Positions 44,825 to 56,596 of a stretch of DNA of 64,000 bases are shown here, in pieces (the first letter of the stretch is position 1; each line of letters opens with the position of its first letter). The DNA is taken from contig NC_073746.1 of assembly GCF_029784135.1 (NCBI RefSeq), positions 1,260,136-1,324,135 on the forward strand, written 5' to 3'. Origin of the DNA: Toxorhynchites rutilus septentrionalis. Lineage: Eukaryota > Arthropoda > Insecta > Diptera > Culicidae. The notes beneath the pieces were generated by a model, which saw only the letters and a list, made by a program, of their open reading frames with translations, did not search any database and had not been told where the DNA came from. Position numbers and translations under genes: made by a program.

Positions 44825-47521
44825 TTTTCTGCTCTCTATTGGCTTTTGTGTATTTTCTGTCCCCGACACAGGAGATCAATAAACTTCGTCTCAATATTGA
44901 TACGGCACGTCACTGAACAAGCGAAAAAAAACAAATCAGTTCACTCTCTCACTTATTGTTGCGATTTTCCCCAATTACTTTATTCAAATATGCTTCTTTT
45001 TTTATCCAACACTACATGCCGAGAGATGGGTACCAGCTAATTAAATCGCGTTCGACACATGTGATATGAACTTGCCGACTGTTTCACTTTGTTTTGTTTC
45101 TTCTTCTACGCACCTAAAATTCGCACCTCGCTCCGGTGTATGCAGATTACACAAAAGCGCTTGTTTAACATTGACTTTGATGTACCATTTGGGAACCGGG
45201 AGGCTGGCGAACTTTCAAAGCTCTCACAAACGTTCAGCGCCGAGTCTGAGAATGTTTTTATGGGGGTGTTCAATAGAATCTGAAAAAAGTACTCGCAAGA
45301 CACAACAAACAAAAAATTTACGCCCACTTCGGCTGAAAGTAGAAGTGAAACTGAAAATTCAAACGGCAGCAGCTTCGTAACGGCTTCTCTTCCACGGATA
45401 TGCATGTGCGACGCTCACTGTTTGGCAGCAGAGCCGCATGTCTGTTTACTGGGCCTCACCATCATTAAAGAGCAAGTGGGAGAGGAAGAGGTTACAGTAG
45501 AGGCTCTGATGAATGGCCACAGTTTATCTTCTTGGTTGTAGTATCAGTATCATTCACAAATGTTATTAAGGTTAGAAGCATGTATAAAATATGTTATTAC
45601 AGGTACATCAAACAGTCGGTATGCCCTATTTCAAATATATGACGTTGTAACTTGTGTATTCTCTCTGTCGAACTTCGCTCTCGCCTCTCTCAATGATGGA
45701 TGCTCACATGTGTTTGCCATTCCATCATCCACTGATAGTATGTTAACAGAACCTGGAATCAGTGTTGCCGTAGATTAATCGATTTTATCAATTTATCATC
45801 AGAGGTACTGATTGAATGAAGACTGCATTAATCATTCATTCATTCATTGTACGAAACTCAGAGGTGTTAAGCTTGCGTGCTTTCCATTATGCAGATTAAG
45901 CAACACTGTTCCACTTACTCCGCGTCGTGCACTAAAGCAACATGGAGGTGAACTCTCAAGCGCATAGTAAGTTTACCTTTATGCTGTCTCTCTGATATTC
46001 TCAAACATTCTCATGCACAATTATGATCGAAGTGGTGTCGAGAGCAGGTTTGCCTGCTATAAATGGCTATGGATAGTTTATGTTCGTATTCGGCTGCTAA
46101 TTTGTTCTCCTTTTCACACTCTCTTTATCATTATGAGATCCTGCGCTCTCTCCTAAGGTTTTTTTTTTTCTCGAACTGGTCACGAGTTGTCGTTTTTTTA
46201 TTTCCTTTATTTTTGGTGCTATCATTCATAAAAAACCACAATGGTCTGGCGCTGAAGATTCGCCAACCGAGATCTCTGGTATGGGAGATTATGCATCTCA
46301 GGGTCACGACGCTTCACGTATGACGACCTTGTGGAAGGTTGTTGCATTGCTTCACCCACCATTCTCGATTTCTTTGAGTGCTGCGTATAGAAACAGGAGC
46401 AGTGGAAATACTATGATGCATTTCCATTGCATATTTTGAAAAGGATTTGTGCGCTATATTGTGACCAAAGGATCATCGAACATGGTTTTTAACTATATTT
46501 TCTTTTTTTTACAACATCCTATATTCATTTTAAACACCTGGATTGCTACTTCATACTAGTTTGAGTATGACTGCACATCAATGTATATAAAAATCTCGTG
46601 TCACGGTGTTTGTTACCGAAGTCCTCCGAAACGGCTCGACCGATTTCGATGAAATTATGCACAAAAAACTTGGTAAGCATGAGAATAGGTTGTAAACTAT
46701 ATACGATACCGCTAGGAAATCGAATACTAAATATTTAATATCGATAAGAGTGTCTCTATGCTGAAAAAAAAAATTTTTTTTTGTCTTAAATTTTGCTTCA
46801 AACAATACATATAACGACAAATTTAAGCCCCCATACTCTATTTTTAACCGTGATTTTAGTAGTTTTATACAAACAATATTCAAATAATTCAACCATCGGT
46901 CGTTTTTCAAACAGAACAAATTTATTGCATTTTGCTCCTCTATTTTTGTTGTCCAGTGTAGTTCTTTGTCCACTCCGGAATACGATCGAATATGTCGGTT
47001 CATTGAAACACAATAGTTCGTGGAATTTTCAGCGGGTCCCAATAGCGTATCAAAAATATTTCTAATATACAACATAAAAACCCAAAATTTTAAGATTATT
47101 CTTTACCTCTAAAAGTTGCTTGGTTCCATTAATTTCAATGTTTTACAACTGCATTCTACGCAAAATGTTCTTATCTTTCAAATGAACAGCATAATTATTC
47201 TAAGTAGTGCACTTTCTAAATTAGAGCCAGTTTAAGACATAAAATTAGGCTCAAGAAAATTTCATCAACTCTGTCCTAGTTGAGAATTGACTATACGCGT
47301 AGAAGAATTTTTTAATCAAATATGATCCTCTATCACATATAGAAATATTCCGAACAAGCTACCTATTTACATGTATATTTTTATCAGAATACTGGCTCAA
47401 TTGTTTTAAGTTGGACGACTAGTGGTACATGGACAATCTCACGCAAATGAAAATATTCATTCCCAGAAATTGAAGAAATTAAAATACTTTGTAGAAATGA
47501 TTTTACACGCAATTCTATATG
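44825..47521. other. Upstream region of the swiprosin-type gene
   Basis: Should hold its 5' untranslated region and promoter. TCAGTG on the minus strand (44911-44916) is an initiator-like match without a TATA box. No other gene was recognised. Confidence 0.4.
46590..46690 (+). repeat. Dispersed-repeat-like segment
   Basis: TATAAAAATCTCGTGTCACG (46585-46604) followed by TCCGAAACGGCTCGACCGAT (46624-46643) resembles a sequence I associate with widely dispersed arthropod repeats. Family not determined. Confidence 0.35.
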
Positions 47522-47539
47522 AAAAACTATACAGACATA

Positions 47540-47819
47540 GACGGTGCCAGTGGTTGTATGGTTAGCGTAACAGCCTCACAATCCGATCGGCCTGGGTTCA
47601 ATCCCAGCTGGCGTCGTTGGGATTTTCTGAGGCGAAAAATCTCTGGTTACGTCTTCCTTCGGAGCGGAAGTAAAAGAAGTTGGCCCGGCTCATGAGTTGT
47701 TGAGTCTGATAGGTAGGAACAGGTGGAGTCGCCTCCCTGATGTCGGTGATTGGCACTAAAGTGGCGGAAATAGGCCGACGAAAAATAAGCGAAGATAAAA
47801 AAAAAAAAAAAAAAAAAAA
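47540..47819 (+). mobile_element. tRNA-derived SINE
   Basis: About 257 bp of body plus an A-run at 47797-47819. An 18-bp target duplication AAAAACTATACAGACATA lies at 47522-47539 and 47815-47832. The head carries an A-box-like TGGTTGTATGGTTAGCG and a B box GGTTCAATCC (47595-47604), spaced as in tRNA genes, so it would be transcribed by RNA polymerase III. It resembles mosquito tRNA-related SINEs such as Feilai, though I did not confirm the family. Confidence 0.9.
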
Positions 47820-47862
47820 CTATACAGACATAATTATCCTAAAATTAACTGTTCTCGAGTTA

Positions 47863-48105
47863 CAGTAATTTACATCTAATTCGACATGCCGAGTCAGCAC
47901 TCAGTGTCGCATTGGAGGTAATGTTGACCTGTAATTGGACATTCGCGGCGAGTGGCACAGTGTCGACTTTCAATGCGGGCCATAATTTGGGCACCGAATT
48001 CGATGTTTACAAAAATGTCCAATAAGAGGTAAAAATGTCCAACTAAACGTGTCGCATTACAGGTCTGTCCAATTAGCTAAATGTCGAATTAGATGTAACT
48101 TACTG
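47863..48105. mobile_element. TA-flanked MITE
   Basis: 243 bp, TA at 47861-47862 and 48106-48107. Ends CAGTAATTTACATCTAATTC and the complement, inverted with one mismatch over about 23 bp. Shares internal blocks with 14090-14437. Confidence 0.88.
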
Positions 48106-48217
48106 TATAACAAAATGTATTGAAAATTATATTTGATGAAAAATCATTTACGCGTATCATGAAATCTCAATCATTAATCGTTTGAATTTTGTAGTTTTGT
48201 GCTATGAGGGTCTATGC

Positions 48218-49445
48218 TAAAGTGACCAGATGGTCAGAGGTCTAACGAGGGACACAAAAAACAATACGTTATTTGAACATAAATCGTAGTTTAGCGAGTC
48301 TAAACTGATCAGTATTATTTCATTCTGAGTATCGGCAATCAGTTGTCAGCCAAACGGTGGAGAAGAATCTGGCCAAAATGGACATTTTTATGCGGAAGCG
48401 ACAGACGAGACCGGCCATATCTGAGCAGAAGGCAATCACCCAAAAGGAGTAGCTTGAGGTGCTGGTGAAAAACTTCTTTTCGTACTCATAATGAAAGACG
48501 AGACGTACTTGACGAATGGCAGGAGGCCGGGTACTTTACGTTCCCCAGGTAAGGGATGACGTCGAATATATCATTCACATCAAGTTCTCGAAGAAGGTTC
48601 TTCCCTGACAGACGTGAAGGGAATGTCCAAACCGCTCTTTTTTCGAGTCATATGGTGAACGGGGAGATATATAGTATGAAGTGCTTGCCGGAGTTGGGAA
48701 GGTGATGTGGTCTTTAGGCCGAACCTGGGATCAGCCCATTATGCCAAAAGATCACTGGAGGATGGATCGGCTGGAGATAAACATTGTCGCGAAGACCACC
48801 AACCTTCCCAACATTCCCCAGCTGCGCCCGATAGAAAACTTTTGGGCGAATGGCCAAAATAGCGAGACCACCAAAGCCACGAAAAGGTAAAATAACACGC
48901 CGATATACATCTTTTCATCGGCCATATTTCAGGTTCCGGCCAACTTCCGTAAGACCGCCCAGCGCTCATTTACGATACTTCATCAAACAACTCTGCCTCT
49001 TCCTGTCGAGCATCGTTCTTCCGGCTTATTTAAAACGTTAAGCCCTGACCGAGCTAGGGGACCAAAGATGAACTTTTCGTCTGACTCACGTTGGTCCCTG
49101 CGGATCAATAGGGGACTTTTATAAAAATCATTTTCCAATTTTGTTGCTGTCGCTTCCAGTTGACACTCTCTAAACAAAAAGCCCAATGTCGGTGCGATGA
49201 AACCAGCTCAACGTATTAAACTTTATAAGCGCTCTTGAACAGTCTGCCAAATAAAAGTTTTTTTGAGGTTCATCTATTTAAGAAAATCAACATGATCAAA
49301 CTGTGATATTGAAATATATTGATATCGCGGGACATTTTCGTTTCTTTGGCCAAATGCGGGACGTTTCGCGGGACGGAATCTTACGCGGGACATTTTGTTG
49401 AAATGCGGGACTGTCCCGCGTAACGCGGACCGTCTGGTCAGTTTA
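48218..49445. mobile_element. hAT-type element enclosing a dead mariner
   Basis: 1228 bp flanked by GTCTATGC at 48210-48217 and 49446-49453. Ends TAAAGTGACCAGATGGTC and GACCGTCTGGTCAGTTTA are inverted with two mismatches. The right end is full of CGGGAC motifs typical of this hAT end type. The interior is a decayed mariner, so the original hAT was short. Confidence 0.82.
48340..49060 (+). pseudogene. Mariner-like transposase remnant
   Basis: Fragments in several frames. MKDETYLTNGRRPGTL (from 48491) matches the first-Asp segment of mariner transposases. LEINIVAKTTNLPNIPQLRP and IENFWANG (about 48770-48857) match the INFVPK...NxPxxPQLRPIExFWA segment with the last acidic residue. Between and after these are stops and frameshifts, and the second-Asp segment is not readable. 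Left inactive inside the hAT element. Confidence 0.75.
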
Positions 49446-49453
49446 GTCTATGC

Positions 49454-49901
49454 ACACCCCGTAACTATAAAAGTTCGATCATAGGAAATAGCTTGGTCAT
49501 TCACAGTTTTAGTTTAAAAAATAAATATTTTTACAATACTGGTTTCACTGAAGAAGATCAATGATATGAGAAACAAATATATGAACGTTGGAGTGGGCAG
49601 CACTCTCAGGCGGCTCAATCTGTTTATTGATAAATATGGAGAGTTTGAAATTCTTGAATATATTGTTTAATTTAATTTTGAATACATAGGGTATCGTATT
49701 TAAAAAAAAACTATTCTTTCTGTCCACGTGGACTCAGTTTATACCCCCTTCCCCTCTCCGTGGACAAGCGTGGACATTTTCTTACCCCCTACTTCCCCTG
49801 AATTTATACACGTGGTATGTGGACGCCCCTAATTTGATTTTTTCAGCGTTACACCGCAAATATGGAAGACAGCAGGTTTCCGCTCAAATTTCATGCAATT
49901 C
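49454..49901. other. AT-rich spacer with a 12-bp palindrome
   Basis: GTCCACGTGGAC at 49722-49733 is a perfect palindrome, and GTGGAC recurs at 49762-49767, 49771-49776 and 49819-49824. It may be a MITE tip. No gene. Confidence 0.5.
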
Positions 49902-50291
49902 AATCATTTGTATTTTTTTTTTTATTTAAATCGTTTATTTTTACAGGCTCAGTTACATAGGTTTAAAGGAGCCGAACTCCTTACTGTATTGTTACTAGTA
50001 TATATACATTTTTCCTTAATTCTAATGTTAATAATATAGAAAACCGATTACTCGCGGTCAACTCGAGTTTAGAAGGGTGACATATTTTCTTCAGGAAAAG
50101 GAGGAGATATGAGGATATGTTGACAATGATCACACTCACACTCTCAATCACACTCTCATTCACACTCATCACACTCAATTCTTAAACCTATCTTATATCT
50201 AATATGTATTTACATTTCATCTTATTCTTAAGAAGGGATCCGATCTCTCACAAAGGAAAAGGAAAAGGAAAAACTAAGGGTATAAGGACAA

Positions 50292-51119
50292 TCACACACG
50301 AAGATCGATAGCTTTAAGGAATACATATATTTGGGACATGTAATCAAGGTCTAACCGAGCCAACACGTCTCTCACCGGCATCATGGGCTGCCTTCCTCGG
50401 GCCCGAAGGGTGACTACTAAATTCGATCTGGCGACAAGATACAGCTCGCACGACCAAACAACGTGCTCGATGTCGTGGTAACCTTGGCCACAAACACAAA
50501 GATTGTTGTCGGCAAGATTAATACGAAAGAGTAGCGCATCTAACGAACAGTGATTGGACATGAGTCGGGAGAAGGTGCGAATAAAGTCCCGACTCAAGTC
50601 CAGACTTTTGAACCATGGTTTGAGGCTAACCTTAGGGATAATCGAGTGGAGCCACCGGCCCAATTCATCTTCGTTCCATTTTCGTTGCCAGTTAACTATG
50701 GTATTTTTGCGGACTAAAGAATAAAATTCATTGAAGGCGATTTGACGCTGATAAATATCGCCTTCAATTGCACCTACCTTTGCTAATGAGTCAGCCCTCT
50801 CATTACCCAGAATTGAGCAATGTGAAGGGACCCAGACAAAGGTAATGACATAACAGCGTCTGGATAAAGCACTCAAAATTTCTCGTATTCTCTCAAGGAA
50901 GTACGGCGAGTGCTTTTCCGGCCTCACTGAACGGATAGCTTCGACAGAGCTAAGACTATCCGTTACAATGTAATAGTGTTCAACAGGTCGTGAGGCGACG
51001 CTGTCCAGCGCCCAGTGTATCGCTGCCAATTCAGCAATATACACTGAGCAAGGATTCTGAAGACTGTGTGAGGTGCTAAAAAATTCGTTGACAACTCCAA
51101 ATCCTGTGGACTCATTCAT
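50292..51119 (-). pseudogene. I-clade LINE RNase H and C-terminal zinc-finger-like region
   Basis: 275 residues in a frame shifted from the RT. RNase H features: IAELAAIHWAL (Glu), IVTDSLSSVEAI (Asp) and GNERADSLAK (Asp). The first Asp would belong to a DGS box just upstream, which here reads YGSS across the frame break, so that residue appears lost. A C-terminal CVCGQGYHDIEHVVWSC motif follows, a Cys-Cys-His-Cys pattern common in I and Jockey elements. An RNase H after RT is characteristic of the I clade and relatives. Probably joined to ORF2 originally and separated by indels near 51120-51160. Confidence 0.88.
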
Positions 51120-53949
51120 AGAGGACCCATAGTAAAGTACATATTATCACAATCGTTGGAACGATCCTCGATCGAAGATAATCTGATGTTCCATGGATAT
51201 CCTGCTTCATGGACAGATCAAAATGCACAGAGGAATTGATGTAGTCAGGAAAACAAACACGGTTGGGAATATACGAAGAAGGATTAACCTGCATGGAGAC
51301 GAATTCATGATATGAGCTCATGAATCCAGAATGAAAATTTAGCTCGATCAGCTGCTCAAAATTTCCGATCACCAATGGGTTCATAACCTTACACCGGATG
51401 AGGAACCGAAGAGATAATAAATTGAAGCGATCTTTTAGTGGGAGTAGGCCTGCCAAAACCTCGAGGCTCATGGTATGCGTTGAGGGCATACATCCCAACG
51501 CGATACGGAGACAAAGATACTGAATTCGCTCGAGTTTAATGAGGTGTGTTTTGGCAGCTGATTGAAAACAGAAACTGCCATACTCCATCACTGAGAGAAT
51601 AGTTGTTCGATACAACATTATAAGATCTTCGGGATGGGCTCCCCACCAGGTGCCGGTAATTGTACGGAGAAAGTTTATTCTTTGTTGACATTTTTTACTC
51701 AGATACCTAATATGGGCCCCCCAAGTACATTTAGAGTCGAACCAGACCCCAAGATACTTGAATGACATAGCATGAGTGATCGGTTTACCCAAAAGTTGAA
51801 GCTTTGGTTTTGCTGGTTTATGCTTCCTAGAAAAAACCACCATCTCTGTTTTCTCCGTGGAGAATTCGATCCCTAGCCCAATCGCCCAGGTTGAAAAATT
51901 GTTCAAAGTATCTTGTAAGGATTCTTGCAGGTCGGATTCGTTTGATCCTACGACAGACACCACTCCATCATCTGCAAGTTGTCTTAGGCTGCAATTTTGT
52001 GTAAGGCAATTGTCAATGTCGCTTACGTAGAAGTTGTACAAAAGGGGGCTTAAACATGAGCCCTGGGGGAGTCCCATGTAAGAGACCCGACTTACTGCCG
52101 AATCTCCGTGAGAAAAGTTCAAATGTTTCTCACAAAGCAAGTTATATAACATATTATTCAATAGAGGCGGCAGACCCCGAGATTGTAATTTGTCTGACAA
52201 AACCTCTATTGAAACAGAATCAAAGGCCCCCTTTATGTCCAAGAATACTGAAGCCATTTGTTTTTTTTCGGCGTAAGCCGTTTGAATTTCTGAAGAAAGC
52301 AACGCAAGACAATCATTCGTCCCCTTGCCCCTGCGGAACCCATATTGTGTATCTGAGAGTAGGCCATTCGTTTCAACCCATCGATCAAGGCGAAACAAGA
52401 TCATTTTCTCCAACAATTTCCGTATACAAGACAGCATTGCTATTGGACGGTACGAATTTAAGTCGGACGCGGGTTTTCCGGGTTTTTGAATAGCTATAAC
52501 TCGTACTTGTCTCCAATCATCTGGAACAATATTATGCTCCAGAAACCGATTGAATAAGTTCAACAAGCGATGTTTCGCCACATCAGGGAGATTTTTTAGC
52601 AAGTTGAACTTAATTCTATCCGATCCCGGAGCAGAATTGTTACATGAAAGGAGAGCAAGAGAGAATTCTACCATCGAAAACTCGGAATCAAGATCGCACC
52701 TATCTTGTGGTATATCTCGAATAATTCTTTGCACTGGAGCGGAATCGGGACAAACCTTTCGTGCAAAATTAAAAATCCATCGATGTGAATATTCCTCGCT
52801 TTCATTGGATGAAGAGCGATTTCTCATGTTTCGAGCCACTTTCCATATTTTTTTCATTGACGTTTCTCGTGATAAACCTCCCACGAAATTTCGCCAATAA
52901 GCACGTTTTTTCCCTTTGATCAAGTTTTTAAATTGATTTTCAAGGTCCAAATACGTTTGAAAATTATCAATGGTTCCACGTTTCCGAAAAGCTTTAAATG
53001 CATTCGATTTATCTCCATAAAGCTTGGAACACTGGCCATCCCACCATGGATTGGGAGGCCTTCGACGAATAGTGGAACCTGGGATGGGTTTCGTTTGAGC
53101 GCGAACCGCGCTGTCATAGATCAAACGAGAAATGAAGTTGTACTCCTCCAATGGAGGCAAACCATCTCTGGAATTGATGGCTAGAGCAATCGCGTCCGCA
53201 TATTTTTTCCAGTCAATGTGTTTTGTGAGGTCGTATGCCATGTTTATTGATTCAGAAGAATTCAACCCATTGGTGATAGAAATTTTGATTGGCAAGTGGT
53301 CACTACCGTTGGGATCCTGGATTACATTCCACTTGCAATCTAACGATAGTGAATTCGAGCAAAGCGAGAGGTCAAGAGCACTTGGATTAGCAGGAGGTTT
53401 AGGTACACGTGTTGTTTCCCCAGTGTTCAAAACGCTCATATTGAAGCTGTTACAAAGGTCATATATCAACGATGAACGATTATCGTCGTACGGTTCCCCC
53501 CAGGCAGTTCCGTGAGAGTTGAAGTCTCCCAAGATTAATCGTGGCTCAGGAAGGAGTGAGCACATGTCAACAAGTTGCTTGCGGCTAACCGCAGCTCTCG
53601 GAGGCCAATACAAGCTGACTATACAGAGGTCTTTGCCTCTGATGTTTGCATGACAAGCAACAGCTTCGATCCCTCCAATAGGTGGAAGGTCAATTCTAAA
53701 AAATGAGTGACACTTATTGATCCCCAATAGTACCCCTCCGTATCTGTCATCGCGGTCCAAGCGTATTATATTAAAATCGTGGAAAGAGAGATCATTTTGA
53801 GAAGAGAGCCAGGTTTCGGATAGAGCAAAAACATCACAATTGAGTTTATGAATTAGAAATTTGAATGTATCCAATTTAGGCATAAGACTACGACAATTCC
53901 ACTGTAAAACAGTGATATCTCCGACCTCTCTATTTAAATTAGACATCAA
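51112..53949 (-). CDS. I-clade LINE ORF2: AP endonuclease and reverse transcriptase
   Basis: 945 residues without interruption. The endonuclease occupies about residues 10-225, with LQWNCRS (N18), SETW (E45), GDFNSHG (D142) and SDHLP (D217-H218), so all catalytic positions are present. RT spans about 480-780, with FLDIKGAFDSV (D571), GLPQGSCLSPLL and LADDG (A659-D660-D661; many relatives have FADD). The enzyme nicks target DNA and copies its own RNA there. The start ATG lies 11 nt before the end of ORF1, the usual overlap. The C-terminus loses frame near 51120-51160, just before RNase H, and reads a short unrelated tail to the stop. Confidence 0.92.
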   Translation of the reverse strand: MMSNLNREVGDITVLQWNCRSLMPKLDTFKFLIHKLNCDVFALSETWLSSQNDLSFHDFNIIRLDRDDRYGGVLLGINKCHSFFRIDLPPIGGIEAVACHANIRGKDLCIVSLYWPPRAAVSRKQLVDMCSLLPEPRLILGDFNSHGTAWGEPYDDNRSSLIYDLCNSFNMSVLNTGETTRVPKPPANPSALDLSLCSNSLSLDCKWNVIQDPNGSDHLPIKISITNGLNSSESINMAYDLTKHIDWKKYADAIALAINSRDGLPPLEEYNFISRLIYDSAVRAQTKPIPGSTIRRRPPNPWWDGQCSKLYGDKSNAFKAFRKRGTIDNFQTYLDLENQFKNLIKGKKRAYWRNFVGGLSRETSMKKIWKVARNMRNRSSSNESEEYSHRWIFNFARKVCPDSAPVQRIIRDIPQDRCDLDSEFSMVEFSLALLSCNNSAPGSDRIKFNLLKNLPDVAKHRLLNLFNRFLEHNIVPDDWRQVRVIAIQKPGKPASDLNSYRPIAMLSCIRKLLEKMILFRLDRWVETNGLLSDTQYGFRRGKGTNDCLALLSSEIQTAYAEKKQMASVFLDIKGAFDSVSIEVLSDKLQSRGLPPLLNNMLYNLLCEKHLNFSHGDSAVSRVSYMGLPQGSCLSPLLYNFYVSDIDNCLTQNCSLRQLADDGVVSVVGSNESDLQESLQDTLNNFSTWAIGLGIEFSTEKTEMVVFSRKHKPAKPKLQLLGKPITHAMSFKYLGVWFDSKCTWGAHIRYLSKKCQQRINFLRTITGTWWGAHPEDLIMLYRTTILSVMEYGSFCFQSAAKTHLIKLERIQYLCLRIALGCMPSTHTMSLEVLAGLLPLKDRFNLLSLRFLIRCKVMNPLVIGNFEQLIELNFHSGFMSSYHEFVSMQVNPSSYIPNRVCFPDYINSSVHFDLSMKQDIHGTSDYLRSRIVPTIVIICTLLWVLYE

Positions 53950-55509
53950 GAGAGATAATCATTGCAAGGAGGGGCCATGTTTGCATCAATTGCTGCAAAA
54001 TTGTCTTTAGTACTGGAAGCATTGCGGTGACAATGGTTCTGATGGAGTCGGAAACATTAAAACACGTGAAGATTTGATCCACAAGGTCAGACAACTTTAT
54101 AAATCCCGATTGGGAAGTTGAACTTGACGGAAAAACAGGGACAGTTGGGGTTTTTGATGTCCCCTCGAGTGCTGGGTCGTTCGAAGGTGAACTATTACCA
54201 CGGAGGCCAGGAGGGACCTGATTTTGCTTATCCGCTGCACTCGATTTTTTGGGCAAGCTAACAGGGGATATCACCGGAGGGACTTGTCCTTGAACTTTGG
54301 GAGTGGTCACATTTTTGCGCCGGGGATTCTCTTGAGAAATAAACGGCGTGCCCCCGTTAGCTGTATCCGCTTCCATTTCGTCAACTGGCAACGTAGCGAA
54401 GACATTGTGTGTATTGATTGGTTGTTGTTCTTGAGCCAGTGGAGAAGCGCCCTTCAAAATTTCTGCGAAAGTGCGTTTAGAGCGTTCCCTCAAAGAGCGC
54501 TTCTGTTTCTCCCAGCGAGCCTTGTATGTTTCACAAGCTGAGAGCACGTGTGGGGATCCCCCGCAATATGGACACTTATGCTCAGTCGCACAGCAGGATT
54601 TCCCCTCATGTTGTTCTCCGCAAGTGGCACATCGTTCTTTATTGGCACAATAAGCAGCCGTGTGACCAACTGACTTGCACTTTAGACAAGTCATTAGCTT
54701 TGGAATAAAAAGTCGCACGGCTTACCTCAATTTATCTACCATCACGTAGTCAGGGAGAGCTGAACCAGCGAAGGTGACTCTAAACGAGTTGGACGGCGTA
54801 AATATCTTTTCTTCTCCTTCATGGGAGACTGTTCCGAGCTGGCGGCAACCCAAGATCTTAACAGTCGTCGAGGGCAGTTTTTTAAAACGGCCGGTACCTT
54901 CACTCGTAATGTGTTCGCACGTCAAGCCCGTTTCGGTTATCACACCCTCAATTTCGACTATGTGAGAGGGAATGTAGACCCGATACTCAATTGTAAAATG
55001 CTGATCGACAACAATCTTGTTTGCGTCTTTTCGATCATTCACGACAACTCGCAATTTGTTTGGTCTAACCTTCGAAATTTCCGAAACGGAGGTATACCTT
55101 GCCAGATCTTTCGCGATCTGCATGACTCTCAACGCCTTTCCATTTGGCTTAGGCCTGAAGAAAACAACCCAGGGACCAGTTCCGGGCGCATCTTCTGGAT
55201 AGACCTTTACACGGGGAGTGGGAATAACAGGGGGGAAGGCGAGGACGGGGATTGAGAGTGGGAAGGCGAAGGTTGAGAAGGAGCGGGAAGAACAGAGGTA
55301 GAAGACGAGGTTGAAGGTAGAGTGGGATCGTTAAGGGCAGATGGGAGATTTGCTAGTTTTTTGGAGGGAGGCTTGGTAGGGTTAGCTGACTCGTCCCCAG
55401 AAGAAGTATCTTCCGTATTTGGAACACGTTTGAGTGACTTTTTTTTATCCGTTAGGAGGGAACTAGAGTCAGAGACCTCCATATCCGAAGGTCCCCCACT
55501 CTCTGCCAT
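53939..55509 (-). pseudogene. I-clade LINE ORF1 (gag-like), one frameshift and one nonsense codon
   Basis: Three segments. From the ATG at 55509: 100 residues rich in Ser and Pro (MAESGGPSDMEVSDS). The frame shifts within a C-run near 55220-55235. The next segment carries PRVKVYPEDAPGTGPWVVFF and a fold with KALRVMQIAKDLARYTSVSE, typical of the I-element ORF1 middle domain. It ends at a TAA at 54722-54724. The same frame then resumes as 259 residues with three cysteine knuckles (CLKCKSVGHTAAYC, CATCGEQHEGKSC, CPYCGGSPHVLSAC) and a Pro-rich C-terminus. ORF1 binds the element RNA. Both lesions would block a full-length product. Confidence 0.88.
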
Positions 55510-55995
55510 TTTAAATTTTCACTTATATTCTAAGTATTTTTTTAAACAATATTTCACAATAAAATAATTCACAAAAACAAAAAAAAAACTTATAATTATT
55601 AAATATTTTCTCTCAGTATATTTAATGTTATTCACCTATGAACGCACTCCAGTGCAGATGAACGGGAGCGTGCTGAAAGCTCGTTGGTGGTGGGAATGTG
55701 CCTACGACACCACTACACACAGTCGTCGGTGAAAGCTTACCCGCACTGTCACTGTTGGCACGATGACTCGGCGAAATCTCCAATGTCGGTGAAGCAGCGA
55801 CAAAACAAGAACCAATGCTTGGCTTTCCGAGGATGAAAGCCTCTATCCACTTGCAGGCAGGGCACTTCACTCACTATCCAGATAGCGAAATGAACTCTTC
55901 AGCGGCAAAAAAAACAACAATCACGCGGTAACCGATAACGGAACTTGGACGCGACTTTCCTTCGTCTGGTTACTTCGGACAATCGGCGAAGAATG
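55510..55995 (-). promoter_or_regulatory. 5' untranslated region and internal promoter of the I-clade LINE
   Basis: About 490 nt from the 5' terminus to the ORF1 ATG. LINEs of this type promote transcription from within their own 5' end. I see no TATA box, consistent with that. Confidence 0.6.
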
Positions 55996-56005
55996 AATCA
56001 TTTGT

Positions 56006-56594
56006 TTTTGTCATTCGAAAAAAATGTCAATTTTTTACAACATTTCAAACTATATTCGAATGCCCCTCATATCTCTTGACAGCAAAACTTCAAATTAAAT
56101 ATGAAGTATATTACTGATACACAACTGCTTTTAACTGGACTGCAGTCCAATTTGTACATGCCCAGTAGAGGAGCAAACCAGCTGGCCTGCGCACTGGCAC
56201 ATAGTTACGCTCAAAATTTGATCGACTTGAGCTTAACGCATTTCTTTTAATCTTGCATCTCTTGTCTGAAGAATTATGCCTCTATTTTGATTTTGACATT
56301 TGCTACTCAGCTATCAAAATGCCCAAGCATGAGTAGCAACGCATCGGAATTTTGCTCACTTTTGCTTATTGCACGTCGAGTTAGCGAAATCGTTAATCCT
56401 TTCGCTACGAGCGTCGTCTATAGACGACATCAGGGTGATACTATGTGCATCACATCAGCGCGATATGCATACTTTTCTGCGCAGTGCTCCGTACAGCGAT
56501 ATCACTCCGCAGTCGAATCAACCGTCACCAATGTTATAGTGTTCAGGAACGTTTGTCTACAGCCAGTCGATGTGAAATCGAAATCTGGAAGCGA
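56006..56594. other. Spacer, no gene seen
   Basis: Contains one open frame of 122 codons (56287-56655) without recognisable domain. Confidence 0.4.
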
Positions 56595-56596
56595 TA

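Larger units (their letters stand above)
49912..55995 (-). mobile_element. I-clade LINE, near full length
   Basis: About 6.1 kb on the minus strand. AATCATTTGT flanks it at 49902-49911 and 55996-56005. Poly(A) (T-run at 49913-49923) closes the 3' end, and its 5' end begins CATTCTTCGCC, a CATT start as in many insect LINEs. Order: 5' UTR of about 490 nt, ORF1, ORF2 endonuclease-RT overlapping ORF1 by 11 nt, RNase H, and a 3' UTR with imperfect CACACTCA repeats near 50130-50180. Lesions in ORF1 and at the RNase H junction suggest it is no longer autonomous. Confidence 0.92.

Noticed and set aside
44825..44869. In-frame upstream extension of the swiprosin exon
   Set aside because: It would need a GTG start; the ATG at 44824 has a good context and begins the conserved sequence.
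47540..47620. Functional tRNA gene
   Set aside because: A and B boxes exist but no cloverleaf closes, and the unit continues into a poly(A)-tailed SINE with target duplication.
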